A stretch of DNA of 64,000 nt from Ustilaginoidea virens (taxonomy: Eukaryota; Ascomycota; Sordariomycetes; Hypocreales; Clavicipitaceae), in contig NC_057319.1 of assembly GCF_000687475.1 (NCBI RefSeq), positions 1,488,001 to 1,552,000 of the forward strand, given 5' to 3'. This document shows positions 12,041 to 23,456 of the stretch, in pieces. The notes beneath the pieces were generated by a model. That model worked only from the letters and a program-made list of their open reading frames with translations, had not been told where the DNA came from and ran no database searches. The stretch's first letter is position 1; each line of letters opens with the position of its first letter. The position numbers were made by a program, and so were the translations under genes.

Positions 12041-14369
12041 TCACATGAGATTCTTGAAGCCGGCCTTGCGGCAGCTAGCAACAAGAGACTTGACTTCCTG
12101 GGCACGGGCACGAGTAGTGACCATGAGGGCATCAGGAACATCGACGATGACGAGGTCGTCCACACCGAGACAGGCAACGAGGCGGCCGGATCCGGGGACG
12201 ACGATACCACCAGGTGCTTGCTGGGCAACGACTGCAAACAAGAGATGAGTTTCGTTTTTGTGCAAGAAAAAAAGATATAAAAAAATAAAAATAAAAAATA
12301 AAAAAAAAAAAAGGACATGAGAGGCAGGGGATGAGAGGCAGGGGTTGCAACGTTCAGTCCCGGGGTACATACCGAGATTGCGGTCGCCCAGGATTTTGGG
12401 CGAGTTGGCCTCTGCAGGAAGCATCTCGGCAAGCGAGGAGAAATCACCAACGTCATCCCAACCTAGGACACAATGTCAGAATATCAGCAGACTCGTTTAC
12501 CCCAGCTCACCAAAACCCAACCCTCCCTCCAAAAGGAAACCCCCCCCCCCCCCCCCCCCCAGGGTCGGATTGTCAAGCTCACCAAAAGTAGCGGGAATCA
12601 CGGCAACCCTGCCCTCAGCGGCAGCAGGCTCCGCAATGGCATTGTCAATGGCCACCTTCTCCAGGGTCGGCCACACCTCGGTCAGGAGAGCGTCCCGCTG
12701 CGCCTTGTCCTCCCAAGCTTCCGCGATTCGCGTCAAGTTGGCGTGCAGCTCGGGTTCGTACTCCTTGACCAGGCTCATCAGGGTGGAGGCCTTGGTCACA
12801 AACATGCCGGCGTTCCAGCGGTAGATGCCGGACGAGACGTACTTGGCGGCCGTGTACGCGTCGGGCTTCTCCTTGAAGGAGCTGACCAGGCGAGCCGAAG
12901 GCGCGTTTGGCACGTCCAACTTGTCTCCGAGCTTGACGTAGCCGAAGCCGGTGGCAGGGTGAGACGGGGCGATGCCGATGGTGACGAGGAACCCTTCCTT
13001 GGCGACCTTGACGGCTTCGGTGACGGAGTTGAGGAAGGCATCCTCGCCGGCAATCATGTGATCGGCGGCAAACGACCCGATGACGGCATCCCCGTCTCTG
13101 TGCTGGAGGATGGCCGCGGCCAGGCCAATGGCGGCCATGGAGTCCTTGGGCCCCGGCTCGGTGAACAGGTTGGACGCCTCGAGCTGGGGCAGTTGCTTCT
13201 GGATGGACTCGGAGTGGCTTGGTCCGGCGACGACAGTCATGCGGGAGCAGCCGGCGAGCGGCACGAGACGGTTCCATGTGGACTGGAGCAAGCTGCGTCC
13301 GGAAAGATCAATGTCCAGCAGGAACTTGGGGTGGTTTTCGCGGGACAGGGGCCAGAGACGTGTTCCAGCACCGCCGGCCGGGATGATGACGTAGAAGCCG
13401 GGGATCTCGCGGTCCATGGCGGGGACGGTGAGCTGCGGGCTCGGCGAGGGAGGAGGAATGTATCGCATGGCGGGCGACAGCTTGGGCATGGGGTGAGGGC
13501 TGAAGGATCGAAGGGCGCTGTCGGCGCCCGGGGTGAAGAGGCCCAGACCGGAGCTGTCCCGGCGATCCTTTTTATTTTTGGAAAAGCAGAATTATGTGAG
13601 CCGGTGATTCTTGCCATGCATGGTGCAGGTGCAGGTGCAGGTGCAGGTGCAGGTGCAGCCTTGACGCAGACGAGAGCGCGAAACACGGTTCGGGGGACGA
13701 TGTGGCCATTCAGAGGTGTGCCCGTGAGCCCGTGAGCCCGTGAGCCCGTGAGCCCGTGAGCCCGTGTGCGATGCCGCGCCGCCGTACACTGCCTGCCGTG
13801 ACGTGACGTGACGTGACGTGACACTTACCAAGATGGTCTCTCTGAGAAGTTGCGAAATCTCCGTGTTGGACTGTCGCAACTGCGAGCACTCCTGGCGCAG
13901 CTCTGACATTTCCTCATTCTGCACGATGGGGCAAAAGTCAGCAAAAGATGCAACGCAGCCGACGTGTGCCTTGGGGTCAAGTCCAGGACACGGATCGTAA
14001 GGGTCGGGTCGATCGAATTGCGTGCGCATGCTGCAGTGTTTGGGGGGCATCACGGCGCGGCCACATGGTCGAGTCGATTGCCTGGCTCTTTGCACGTTGC
14101 ATGTTTTGTTCTGCTCTCCGCCGAGAAAAGGGGCAGAACAGAACAAGAACAAGAACAGCTAGACGTTGTCGTCGCGTCATGTACGCGGCGAGGCGCAAAG
14201 ACGAAAAAAGCACCAGCCTTTGGCCACTCTTCTCTTCTCCTCCCCTCGCCGCCGCGCCTCCCCGCTTTCCCCGTGGAAGAAGAAGAAGAAGAAGAAGAGC
14301 ACGTACCTGCTTCTGCACAACCTCCATAATCTTGGCCAAAGCGGCCTCAATGCCCGTCTGAACAGCCAT
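12041..14369 (-). CDS. Mannose-1-phosphate guanylyltransferase, actinobacterial ManC type, with coiled-coil leader
   Basis: Five exons: 14307-14369, 13829-13918, 12583-13567, 12373-12462 and 12041-12231, giving 472 residues. The first two exons encode MAVQTGIEAALAKIMEVV and a heptad-like stretch (SELRQECSQLRQSNTEISQLL). The catalytic domain starts near residue 107: PAGGAGTRLWPLSR is the nucleotide-binding loop, HPKFLLDI follows, then GSFAADHMIAGED, TGFGYVKLGD, FKEKPD, YRWNAGMFV and GWDDVGDFSSL. It would make GDP-mannose from GTP and mannose-1-phosphate. It differs from the usual fungal enzyme (Mpg1/Psa1), which has a GGFGTRLRPLT loop. Ending the catalytic unit with a short C-terminal domain without a phosphomannose-isomerase half matches actinobacterial ManC. 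The leader exons are inferred from splice signals; translation could instead begin in exon 3 (13489). Intron 2 is full of minisatellites. Confidence 0.85.
13568..13828 (-). repeat. Intron containing three different minisatellites
   Basis: Within this 261-nt intron lie a GTGCAG hexamer array (about 13622-13658), a GTGAGCCC octamer array (about 13718-13766) and a GTGAC pentamer array (about 13798-13823). The acceptor CCAAAAATAAAAAG has a poor pyrimidine tract, but it is the splice that keeps frame and avoids the upstream TAA. Confidence 0.7.
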
Positions 14370-16183
14370 GCTTGGGGTCGACAAGGCGGGTGCGAGTCGA
14401 ACGAATCTGGAAGGGAAGAGAGGACGGATGAGATTGGGGGGGGGAAGGGGGGGGGGGGGGGGGTTGGAAAGGGGCTGAGGAAAAGGGAGGATGGATAACA
14501 ACTTTGAAGTAGAGTAGTGTAGTGCAGTGTAGTCTGGTCTGGTCTGGTCTGGTCTGGTCAAGTTCACCCACCCCAAAGGCTGGGCTGAAACAAGTCAAGT
14601 CTGGTGTCGCCAAGTCCAGGCCTGGCGGGAATCAATGTCATGCAGAGGACTGCACAGGACATGGAGTTTGTTTTATCCTAAAATGAGCCGGCCTGGCGTG
14701 CCTGGCGTGCCTGCATGCAGGAGGAGCTTCCAGGGGACCGGACCTCACTGGGCGCAAGTGCTGGTTGTTCGGTCTGGTCAATATGTCCAGTCTGGGACTG
14801 GGACTCTGGTGGGGGCTGGGGTCAATGGTCGGGTTCAATTGATCATTGAGGCCATGTGTCCAGCGGGCCCACCCACCCAAACATGGCCTGCCTGGGCCCT
14901 GGGGGGGTTACGGGCTACGGGCTACGGCCTGGCTGGGCCTGCCTCGGATTTGGGGTCAACAACTGGTACCAGACAGACTGGACGACCTTGTTGAACGCGG
15001 CATGGCATGGCATGGCATTCCACCAGCCGATTTTTCCATTTGTCGTTTTCCTCGCGTGGTGCGTGCGTTCAAGTAATAGCTTGCAAGGGGACATCAGCGT
15101 GGGTGAGATTGAATGGACCAGAAGTGGTGGGACGAAGCCAGGCACAAAAGTGTGCGACTTGATTAGCGCCAACTGGTGGTTGTCAACTGGTGGGTGGTGG
15201 TCAACTGGTGGTGGTCTGGTGACAGGGAGGGCTGGGGTTGGTTGTCATGCAAAAAGTCGTATCAGACATCTGCCGTCTGGCGTCTGCCGTATGCCGTCTG
15301 CATCATGATGCACAGCCGGAAATCAGAGCCGACAATCAGGGCCGAAACTGCGCAAGTTGTCTGGTATTTGCCAGGTTTTCCCGTGGGTCCCGCGCCAACG
15401 AACGAGGCAAGGGAAGGGAGGTTGCTTGCTTGCATCCCATACGAGGCGAGGCTTCTCACCACGTGTCTGACCCTGATTCTGGCTGGTGACATATTGTCGC
15501 AGTGACGTGAAGCCTTTCCGAACTCGAATCATCGGTTGCCAGGCTTCCCCTCGTTTTCGGTCGCGGCTTAGTGAAGGCTTGGTGAACACCACCACCACCA
15601 CCACCACCACCGCGTCTTCTCGCTTTTCGGGCAGTAGTAATAGCCTCTTCCTGACATATGGTGCCATGATGTCCATCACCCATGCACCCTACCCTAAGGT
15701 ACCTAGGTACCTAGGTACCCAGGAAGGTTGTTGGCATTGATGCATGTGGCAGGCAAGTAAGTGGTTGCCTCCTGCCCTGTGCAACTCTGTTCCACTGCTC
15801 GGCGGCTGCGCCCAGGTGGCTCCCGGACCCGCTGAAACTTGCCGTCAAGCGCCGCGAATGGCCCGGCCGACACCAGCAGCAGCAGCCCAAGGCGTGCCAT
15901 TTTCAAAGTCGACCAGACCGGACCAGTTGATTGACAGACAACTTCGTCGTCGGACCACCCGCTGCCAACCCTCACAACCCGCACAACCCTCACAACCCTC
16001 ACAACCCTCACAGAAACCTCGCGTTTCCAAGACGGAAATTTTCGATCCAGCACGCCTCTGTGGGGTCTCCTACAGTCCTGCGAGCTTCCTCAGCCTCTTC
16101 AACTCCCTCCCTGTCCTCATACTGGTCTACTGTCTACTCTGGTAACCTGCCAGCACCCACCGAAGCTCGCCATTTTTTTTACC

Positions 16184-16240
<57 letters not shown>

Positions 16241-16378
16241 TTACGCCCAAGCCCACCGTCACCAGTCCGCCATCACGACGAACAAAATCTCCACCGAATC
16301 GAAGCGGGGTTGTCCTGGGAGCGGCAAGGAGGCAGGTGCTGCATTCTCTACAGGAAATAAAAGACGACCCAGGTCCTC
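14370..16378. repeat. 2 kb divergent intergenic region rich in simple repeats
   Basis: Separates two divergent genes. It contains a TCTGG array (14526-14560), CATGG repeats (about 14998-15018), a degenerate CAACTGGTGG array (15170-15214), a CAC array (15587-15612), a GGTACCTA cluster (15698-15720), a CAACCCTCA array (15968-16013) and a run of 55 C (16185-16239). No gene was recognised. Confidence 0.65.
16185..16239. repeat. Homopolymer of 55 C
   Basis: An uninterrupted C run as given, the longest homopolymer in the window, lying about 140 bp upstream of the proposed ulp2 start. Confidence 0.9.
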
Positions 16379-19300
16379 ATGGGAGTGTGTACCATGCTCC
16401 CTCTGTGCCATGCGATACTGTCCCGAGCCTATGCTGATTACTGGGCCCCAAAAAGTCCGCTAGCAAGGTACTTTTCAGAGGCAAACTCGTTTCCCGACTA
16501 TGGGTATGTCTCTTGGACTCTGGTGCCGCATGCTGTCGCTGCTAACTTTTTTTGTTTTAGGAGCAATGATAACGAAATGTCTACGCAGCGGCTGGTGAGA
16601 CTTGGCGGCGACCGGTGTTGGTACATCAGGTTCAGATGCTGATGCTGACTCCTGACAGAGGCAGATGAACGGTGCTACACCAGGCGGCTTAAACACGCTC
16701 ACCCACCCCCCGCGCCCCGACGTAGTATCTAGTGATTCCTACTCATTCACCCAGAGTCCTCCAGCAAAGCGGCACAAGCCGAGCGAAACTTCTCCGAGAG
16801 ACTCCGTGTATAGCTGCTACTGGCCTACTGACCGAAATGAAGCGACCGAGATACCCATCTCCCTGCGAAACGACTCGCAGGAGGATCTGTTCGACTTGAG
16901 AAGCAACTCCAGTGCCGGAAAGCCAAAGTCCGTGTGCATGGGCATCGACATGTACCGCAATACCCAGCCCGGATTGGGTTCCAGGAAAAAGCGCGTGAGA
17001 AAGAGTCGCCTACCTTCCCGCGCGCAGCAGCTCCCCAACCCTGCACGAAAAGCTGAAGTTATCGACGTTGAGACTGTGGGGCAGTGTCGAATTTCGGTCA
17101 CGCTGGAAAGTCCAGATGCACTGGCGCATGAGCAGGATCCTCCACCGGCAAAGATTCGTTCCGATATATTCTCCTCGGGCTCCAAACGACCGAGACCAGC
17201 CCACTTTGCAAGCTCACCGGGTCCGTTTGTCAAGCGACCCAGAGCTTCGCAACCCATAGAGTCAATAGAGTCGGAAGATGAACTAAGCAAAGATGGAGGT
17301 CCGGGGGGGCAAGGCGCAACCTCCATCATCTTGGCTTCCCCAAGACAGCGTTCATCCCGAGGCGACATTCAGCCCACCCAGTTTTTAAAACCGCAGCCCG
17401 CTCGGAACAAGGCGTACGGCGATATCCCGCGTATCAATATCAAGAAAGCGGTGTCTGGGAAACATTTCCGTAGCGTGAATGACGAGCGTCATGAAGAGCT
17501 TTTTCTCCAACAAGCCAGTACAGGCTCTGGATCTCTGCTCCCACAAAGCACGTCCAAAGACGACAGTTCACTGGATTGGATGAGGATCGATGTAAACAAC
17601 GTGACCTCGGTTCAACACGCCGGCAGTCGGAGCCTATACGTTCTCTTGAGCAGACCACGGGGCAGCAACTATGGAAGTCAACTGTGGCTTGAATTGTTGG
17701 ACCACAAGGATGTCTCGAGCCTAGTTTGCGCCTTTCCATCTGACAAGACCAAGGAACTTTTCGAGTAAGTTTTGCAAGGGTTCTTACTCGCAAACGTCAA
17801 CTAATCTGCGTCATCTAGCGATGATCTCGGTGTCAGATGGACAAAGGCGCTTACGGAAGCAGTCAGCTACATGGGGGCAAACCGAATAAAGCTCTCCTCT
17901 CGTTCAAACTCGCCGAATACCAGGCAGGTTCATACGGAAGGTCGGAAAGAAACTCCCCCGGAAGCAGACCAAGATGATCGAAAAGCAGCACCACCTCAAC
18001 GGCCTAAGCTTGTAGACAAGATGAGAAATTCTTTCGAGACTGCTGCTGAAGTAGCACCGCCAAATCACGGCGGTACAAGGGAGGATACTGGCAGCGCAAA
18101 GACTCCGATTACCCGCCGCACACGAAGGTCTTCTCCTGTTTATGTCCTGCGTGAACCAACCCCAGATGGCTGGACCAGGCAAAATCCAGGCTGGAGATCT
18201 CGGTGGCACAAATCATTGGTCTTTCCGGCAACTGGCAAAAGCAGAGCTACTGTGGACGATGACGATATTATGCGGCTTGACGAAGGCGAGTTTCTCAACG
18301 ATAATATAATCAGCTTCTACATACGGTATCTGCAGTTCAAGCTCGAGCTCGAAAAGCCAGAGCTTCTCAACAAGGTCTACTTTTTCAACACGTTCTTTTT
18401 CGAGAAGCTGAGGTCGACCAAAGGAAAGATCAACTACGATGGCGTCAAGAGCTGGACTGCCAAGATTGATTTATTCTCGTACGATTATATTGTGGTTCCT
18501 GTCAACGAGCATGCGCACTGGTATTTGGCCATTATCTGTAACGCGCCCAATGCCGTAAACGGGGTGCCAGGCCATGACGAGGTAGAAGACGCAGTGTCGC
18601 CAGTGAGAATCGCAGCCATTGAGCGAGAAATGTCTGATGTTACCATCGGAGATGACGAGTCGATGCATCAGCAGGGTGACGCGGAAAATACGGCAACCTC
18701 CCCGAGTACCTCAAAGTCTTTGGGACATTCATCCCCAGCTTCAAACGAGAAGCCACGGACAGGTCCCGCGATGACCCCGAGGCCATCTACGCGGTCCATT
18801 GATCCGAGGACACCCAAAATCGTGACTTTGGACTCCCTGGGGAAACCTCACGGACCTACATGCAAGGCTTTGAAAGACTATCTTATTGCCGAGGCATCCG
18901 ACAAGAAGGGTGTCACACTGGCGGCCCCTCCCAGTGGCATGATGGCCAAGAAAATCCCCGAGCAGGATAATTATTGCGATTGCGGGGTATATGTTCTGGG
19001 CTACATGGAAGAGTTTTTGAAGGATCCAGCTGGCACCGTCCGCAAACTATTGCAAAGAGAGCCGTCGGGTTGGGACATCCGCCCGCCTTGGTTGCGGAAC
19101 GAGGTTCGCGAACTGTTGTTCAAGTTGCAACAAGAGCAACAAAGCCGCTTGGACAAGGAAGCTGCGGAGAAACGACAGGCATCCGCGAAAAGGGGAGCAG
19201 ACAAGACACCAACCAAGCCAGAAACATCACCGATTCCTGCAAGAGATTCGGTCACAGGGAAGCCCGCGCCAATCTCACAGCTGGCCGACACCGGTGAGAA

Positions 19301-19829
19301 GGAGCTTCTCGACAAACACGGCGACAAGCCGAATGCACAGCAACGGGCGACGACAACACCCACAACACCACCACCCAAACCCAGCAGGACGTCAAAGGAC
19401 GGCTCAGGATCTAGCACCAGCCCGTGCAGGGATGTTTCCCACTCTGACCATTCAGCACCAACTAGCCAGCTGCCTAGCGAGCCTTTCCAGCCGCTGGACG
19501 ACGATGGCGCTTTACCCAGGGGAGCCAATGCGAAGCACGACGCCCGCAGCGACGATCTCGTAGAAACGTTGCCCAGCTCACCTTCTGAGCATGAGGTGGA
19601 GGTGACAAGGAGTATATCCAGACCGATGAAGAAGAATCTGACTGTGGACAAGGCTGCCGATGTGGAAGAGGTAATGGCCATCCCACCCCAGAAAGTGACC
19701 AGACACGGGCCTCAGCGGCTTGAACAGTCGTCCACCATGGTTCAAGTGCTGCGATCAAGTCAGAGCCCGCAGCCTAGAAAGACGCAGGCGCGGTATGATG
19801 GCATCGAGCGATCCGTGGACCTGACGTGA
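16379..19829 (+). CDS. ulp2: Ulp2/SENP6-like SUMO protease (peptidase C48)
   Basis: Exons 16379-16503, 16561-16594, 16659-17764 and 17819-19829 give 1091 residues. Introns 1 and 2 are short with good branch sites and keep frame, but the first exon (starting MGVCTMLPLC) is the weakest part; a later start at 16577 is possible. The catalytic domain spans about residues 570-860: RLDEGEFLNDNIISFYIRYL, the catalytic His655 in EHAHWYL, Asp760 in TLDSLG and Cys810 in YCDCGVY. A disordered insert of about 100 residues separates His and Asp, as in Ulp2/SENP6-7. Both flanks are long, charged and low-complexity. The enzyme should trim poly-SUMO chains in the nucleus. It lies tail to tail with rrp9. Confidence 0.88.
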
Positions 19830-20561
19830 GGAGTGAGTGGTCGAGCGAGATGTAGGCTCAGCAACCCGGTAGTGATTGGGCCCCGACGGTCAAGACAATC
19901 TGCATGCGTTTTGCTGAGCAAATTGGCCAAAGTTTTGCAAGCAGACGCGCCTTTTTGAAGATTGTCACTGCATAGCGTGAGGAGCGGAGTTTGTGCGAGT
20001 GCTTTGCCGGTTTTTATTTTTATCTTATTTTATTTTTTTTAATCTTTTTTTCTGACGTAATAGACCATTAGGGGGATCGGTCCTCGTCCACAAGATGAGT
20101 TTCGGTTCGAGGCTGTTGACTACATATCAAGGGAGTCGATATCGCATCTGGACTGGCCCGTTTGTATACCTGGGGGTGGAATCGATGTTACGAAAACCCC
20201 AAGAAGCGCTGTAGACCTGCATAGCAAGCACGAGTATTTGCATCTCAGAAAGTAAATCAATCACAAGAATACATTATACAGGTTCCCACTTAAACGGGCT
20301 ATTCAGTCAGTAGTCGCTACATCGCCATGAAACAAACAAAAGAATTCTCCCAACGCCGACAGTCGCGCCCAGGTGAGCACAAGTGAAAGAGCGTACAGGA
20401 AAAGAAGACATGAGCGTCAACAGTAACTATCTCTATTGCTTTTTATTTTTTTTTTATTTTTTTTGTTATTCTTGGTCGAATGAAATAAATAATTGCAGGT
20501 ACCCGTGCGCCGTGGCCATGAAAGTTGGTTGTTTTTGCCTTTGTGGTATGTACTCCTCGTG
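19830..20561. other. Convergent 3' region ulp2 / rrp9
   Basis: About 730 bp with T-rich tracts (near 20015-20055 and 20440-20470) that suit 3' UTRs of both genes. No other feature was seen. Confidence 0.5.
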
Positions 20562-22385
20562 CTATGAGGCACTCTCTTCCCCTGACTGCGATGGCTCGTT
20601 CGTGCCATTGACCAGCTGCGACATCCTGGGCACCTCAAAGACAACGCCGCCGTTGCGGACGCCGCCTTTGCAGACCTTCCATCTCCCAAAGCGGTGCTCC
20701 TGCGCGATCGCGGCGACGACACACAGGCCGTCTTGACCCCTGTCCCCGCGCTCAAACACGGCAATGTCGTTGACGATGCCTGGCAGGGGGCGACGCGAGG
20801 CAGGTGTGCCGTGAGCGTTGTTGGCGCCGCCCTCGACCGAGTCGTTGTCGTAGTCGTCGGCAAAGTCGCCGAGGACTCCTAGCGGCTCGAGCTTCTTCTT
20901 GTCCTCGCTGAGCTTCCAGACGCGGACGTGTCCGTCCCAGCTGCCGCTGAGGATCGTGTCCGAGTAGGGTATCGTCCTGAGGGCGGTGATCCAGCGGGGC
21001 GTCGGGGCCGGGACGACTCTCTCCGAGTCTGGGTTGACCTCGGCCGAGGCGGACAGGGGGTCCAGGGCTGGGTCCAAGCCGTGGGCTACGGGGTGGACGT
21101 AGACGGGCTTCTTCTTGGCGACGCTCCACAGGGAGATGGCGCCGTTGTCGCTGCCGGTGACGAAGAGGTCGTCGTCGATCATGGCGACGCGGTCCATGCT
21201 GCCCTCGTGCAGGAGAGAGCGGGGGTCGACACCCGCGGGCGCGTTTTTCCTGTCGGAGCCGCCGCCACGGAAGACGAGCTGGGATTCCTCGACGACCTTC
21301 CACAGGCGGGCCGTTCGGTCACGGGCGCCCACGCTGACGCAGCGCTCCTGGGCAAGAGCGCCGATGTCGACGACGTGGTCCTGGTGGCCAAACAGGGTCT
21401 CGACGTACGTGAGCTCATCCAGGCTCCACACCTTGACCGTCCGGTCCCTCGAGGCCGAGTACAGCTGGTTCGTGCCGCGGCGGAAGGCGAGCGCCGTGAC
21501 GGCGTCTCGGTGGTGCGTGAGCACCTTGATGGGCTGCAGCGTGGCCGCGTCGTACACAATCAGCTTCCTGTCCTCGCCCCCCGTGACGACGAACCTGCCG
21601 TCGGGCGACGCCGCGACCGTCAGGATCTGGCCCGTGTGCCGCTTGTAGTTGCCGTCCTTGCCCTTGCTCCGGCTTCCCCTGACCCAGGCCTGCAGCTGCG
21701 GCCGCTTGCGCGGCGGGGCATCCGGCCTCGCGGGTTTCCGACGCGTGGTCCGCGGGAACTGGTGCCGAGGGAGCTCCTGCACCTTCCACTTGTGCAGGGC
21801 GAGGTCCTTGGTCGCGGTGTAAAAGTACGGAGCGCACGCGGCGACCGAGGTGACGGAGCTTGTGTTTGTGCGGAAGAACGTCTGCGAGGCCCTGCTCAGC
21901 GCCAGCTGGGCCGCCAGCTGGCGGTAGACTCGGCCCTTTGCCTCGGCCACGTCTTCCTGCAGCCGTTCGGCGATGAGGTCGCGGTCGATGTCGGCCGCGT
22001 CGAACCCGGCCTCGTCGACGTGCTCCTTGACGTTGTCGAGGTAGCGCTCGGCCAGACGAAGCCTCTTCTCGGCCGCAGTCTCGTGCTGGTCGTCGTCCGA
22101 GCTCTCGTCGCCCGAGCCCTCGTCGTCTTCGTCGTCGTCGTCGTCGTCGCCGCCGCGTGCGTCCGAGGCCGCGCCGTCCGGGTCGGAGTCATGGTCGTCC
22201 GAGTCGCTGCCGGAGATGGACTCGTCCCGCTCCGCGCGTTGTCTCTTGGTGCTGGCGGCACCGGCTCGGGCGGGAGGCTTGCCAAAGCTTGCTTTGGAGC
22301 CGGCGATTTTCTTCTTGGGCGGTTCCGGACCAGCAGCCCGCTTCCGCTTCTTCTGAGAGCCGGGGATGGTGAAGAAGGACGACAT
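20562..22385 (-). CDS. rrp9: U3 snoRNP protein Rrp9 (U3-55K), WD40
   Basis: A single open frame of 607 residues; the chosen start (MSSFFTIPGSQKKRKR) is the first ATG giving the family N-terminus, although the frame stays open upstream. Residues 1-60 are basic and resemble nuclear localisation sequence, and residues about 65-110 are Asp/Glu/Ser-rich. A conserved helical stretch (AEKRLRLAERYLDNVK) is followed by WD40 repeats from about residue 170, including HTGQILTVAASPDGRFVVTG and SASRDRTVKVWSL. This order matches Rrp9/U3-55K, which binds the box B/C motif of U3 snoRNA during 18S rRNA processing in the nucleolus. GC content is high in the repeats, which creates a long antisense frame that is not a gene. 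Confidence 0.9.
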   Translation of the reverse strand: MSSFFTIPGSQKKRKRAAGPEPPKKKIAGSKASFGKPPARAGAASTKRQRAERDESISGSDSDDHDSDPDGAASDARGGDDDDDDEDDEGSGDESSDDDQHETAAEKRLRLAERYLDNVKEHVDEAGFDAADIDRDLIAERLQEDVAEAKGRVYRQLAAQLALSRASQTFFRTNTSSVTSVAACAPYFYTATKDLALHKWKVQELPRHQFPRTTRRKPARPDAPPRKRPQLQAWVRGSRSKGKDGNYKRHTGQILTVAASPDGRFVVTGGEDRKLIVYDAATLQPIKVLTHHRDAVTALAFRRGTNQLYSASRDRTVKVWSLDELTYVETLFGHQDHVVDIGALAQERCVSVGARDRTARLWKVVEESQLVFRGGGSDRKNAPAGVDPRSLLHEGSMDRVAMIDDDLFVTGSDNGAISLWSVAKKKPVYVHPVAHGLDPALDPLSASAEVNPDSERVVPAPTPRWITALRTIPYSDTILSGSWDGHVRVWKLSEDKKKLEPLGVLGDFADDYDNDSVEGGANNAHGTPASRRPLPGIVNDIAVFERGDRGQDGLCVVAAIAQEHRFGRWKVCKGGVRNGGVVFEVPRMSQLVNGTNEPSQSGEESAS

Positions 22386-22571
22386 GTTCGGATCTCTGGC
22401 GACCTGCTTCCGTGGCTGTTTTTTTCTTTCTCTTCTTTTTTCTTCTTTTTTTTCGGCCCCGCATGCATCCAAGTCTGGTGAATAGTAGGAGAGAGATCTG
22501 CAGTTACCAGCCGTCGTTGAACGAGCCGTCCGCTCTCTAAGGGAAGGGACGAGGAAGACCGAAATCACCAC

Positions 22572-22602
<31 letters not shown>

Positions 22603-22844
22603 CGGCGGATGATTGGGGGTTGTGTGTGGGGGGGGGGGGAGGCTGGAGGCCCACTTGTTCGCGGGCCACATGGCGGCTGCCTAGGTACCTATGGTTGGCT
22701 GACTTATCACCAGCTACAAGGTACCTACCTACCTCTTGATAGGCTGACACTGTCACGTGAGGGTTTTCACCAGCAGCCGCGCAGCTTCTCTGTGAAAGGC
22801 AGCACAACAATTGCTACAAAGCTAAGATGATGACGATGACTATC
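22386..22844. other. Upstream region of rrp9 with poly(A) run
   Basis: Contains 28 A (22572-22599), a G run near 22629 and GGTACCTA motifs (22683-22730). It probably holds the rrp9 promoter and 5' UTR. Confidence 0.5.
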
Positions 22845-23289
22845 TAGAGGCTAGGAAGAGCGTCAATGTCCGTCCATGCCTTGGTAAATAATAGTTGGCA
22901 GTGTATGAGGCTGCTGCATGGCTTGGAGGGCAGGCTAGCAAACAGCTAGTTAAACAGTGTACAGTAGTAAAGACCATCAAGCCGCTTAAGCAGAGCATTG
23001 AACAGCATATGGAACGGCGCAAAGAGAACCAGAGGGGAGAATCGAACAGAGCGTCAAGTAGCGCGTTCAATAGGGTACTGGATAGAGCACTAAATAGAAC
23101 ACTGAATAGAGCACTAGACAAAGCCCTTGTAAACAGCGTATCCTACCACCAGACCTAAATAAATCATGTCCTACAGTATCTCCTGCAATATGTACCTCAG
23201 TAGCCTATTCCTACTATTCTATCTCTTTTTCTTCTGCTTCTTCTTCTTCTTCTTCCGGGAGCAAGGCCAGGCCCCGTGGTGGGGGGAGT

Positions 23290-23456
23290 TTGTTTCTCGA
23301 CCGAGAAAGCCTACTCGGCTGCGGCTGCCCGGGTCTGAGTACGTATTTGCGTTGCCCACCATGGCAAAAGTCGTTACTGCAGCAATGCCCATGGTATATC
23401 TCTTCCTCGGGGTTGCATGGACGCCGTAGAGGGATGAATATGTATCCTGGTGCCAA
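23290..23456 (-). pseudogene. Decayed paralogue of the double-knot secreted protein
   Basis: Minus-strand frame in unit 1 of the duplication. It keeps the second-domain pattern R-P-C-N-P-E...G-H-C-C-S-N-D-F-C, aligning with C-R-P-W-E...G-P-C-C-D-S-G-R-N-Y-C of the intact copy, and a downstream Arg/Ser/Pro-rich tail. The signal peptide, the whole first cysteine domain and at least one second-domain cysteine are missing, and sequence matching the upstream flank of the intact gene abuts the remnant directly. This reads as a deletion of several hundred bases. It is not expected to be functional. Confidence 0.55.

Noticed and set aside
12473..13735. 420-codon plus-strand frame
   Set aside because: Antisense of the guanylyltransferase exon plus repeats; no domain.
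20928..22481. 517-codon plus-strand frame antisense to rrp9
   Set aside because: Mirror of a GC-rich coding strand; no family match, while the opposite frame is a clear WD40 protein.
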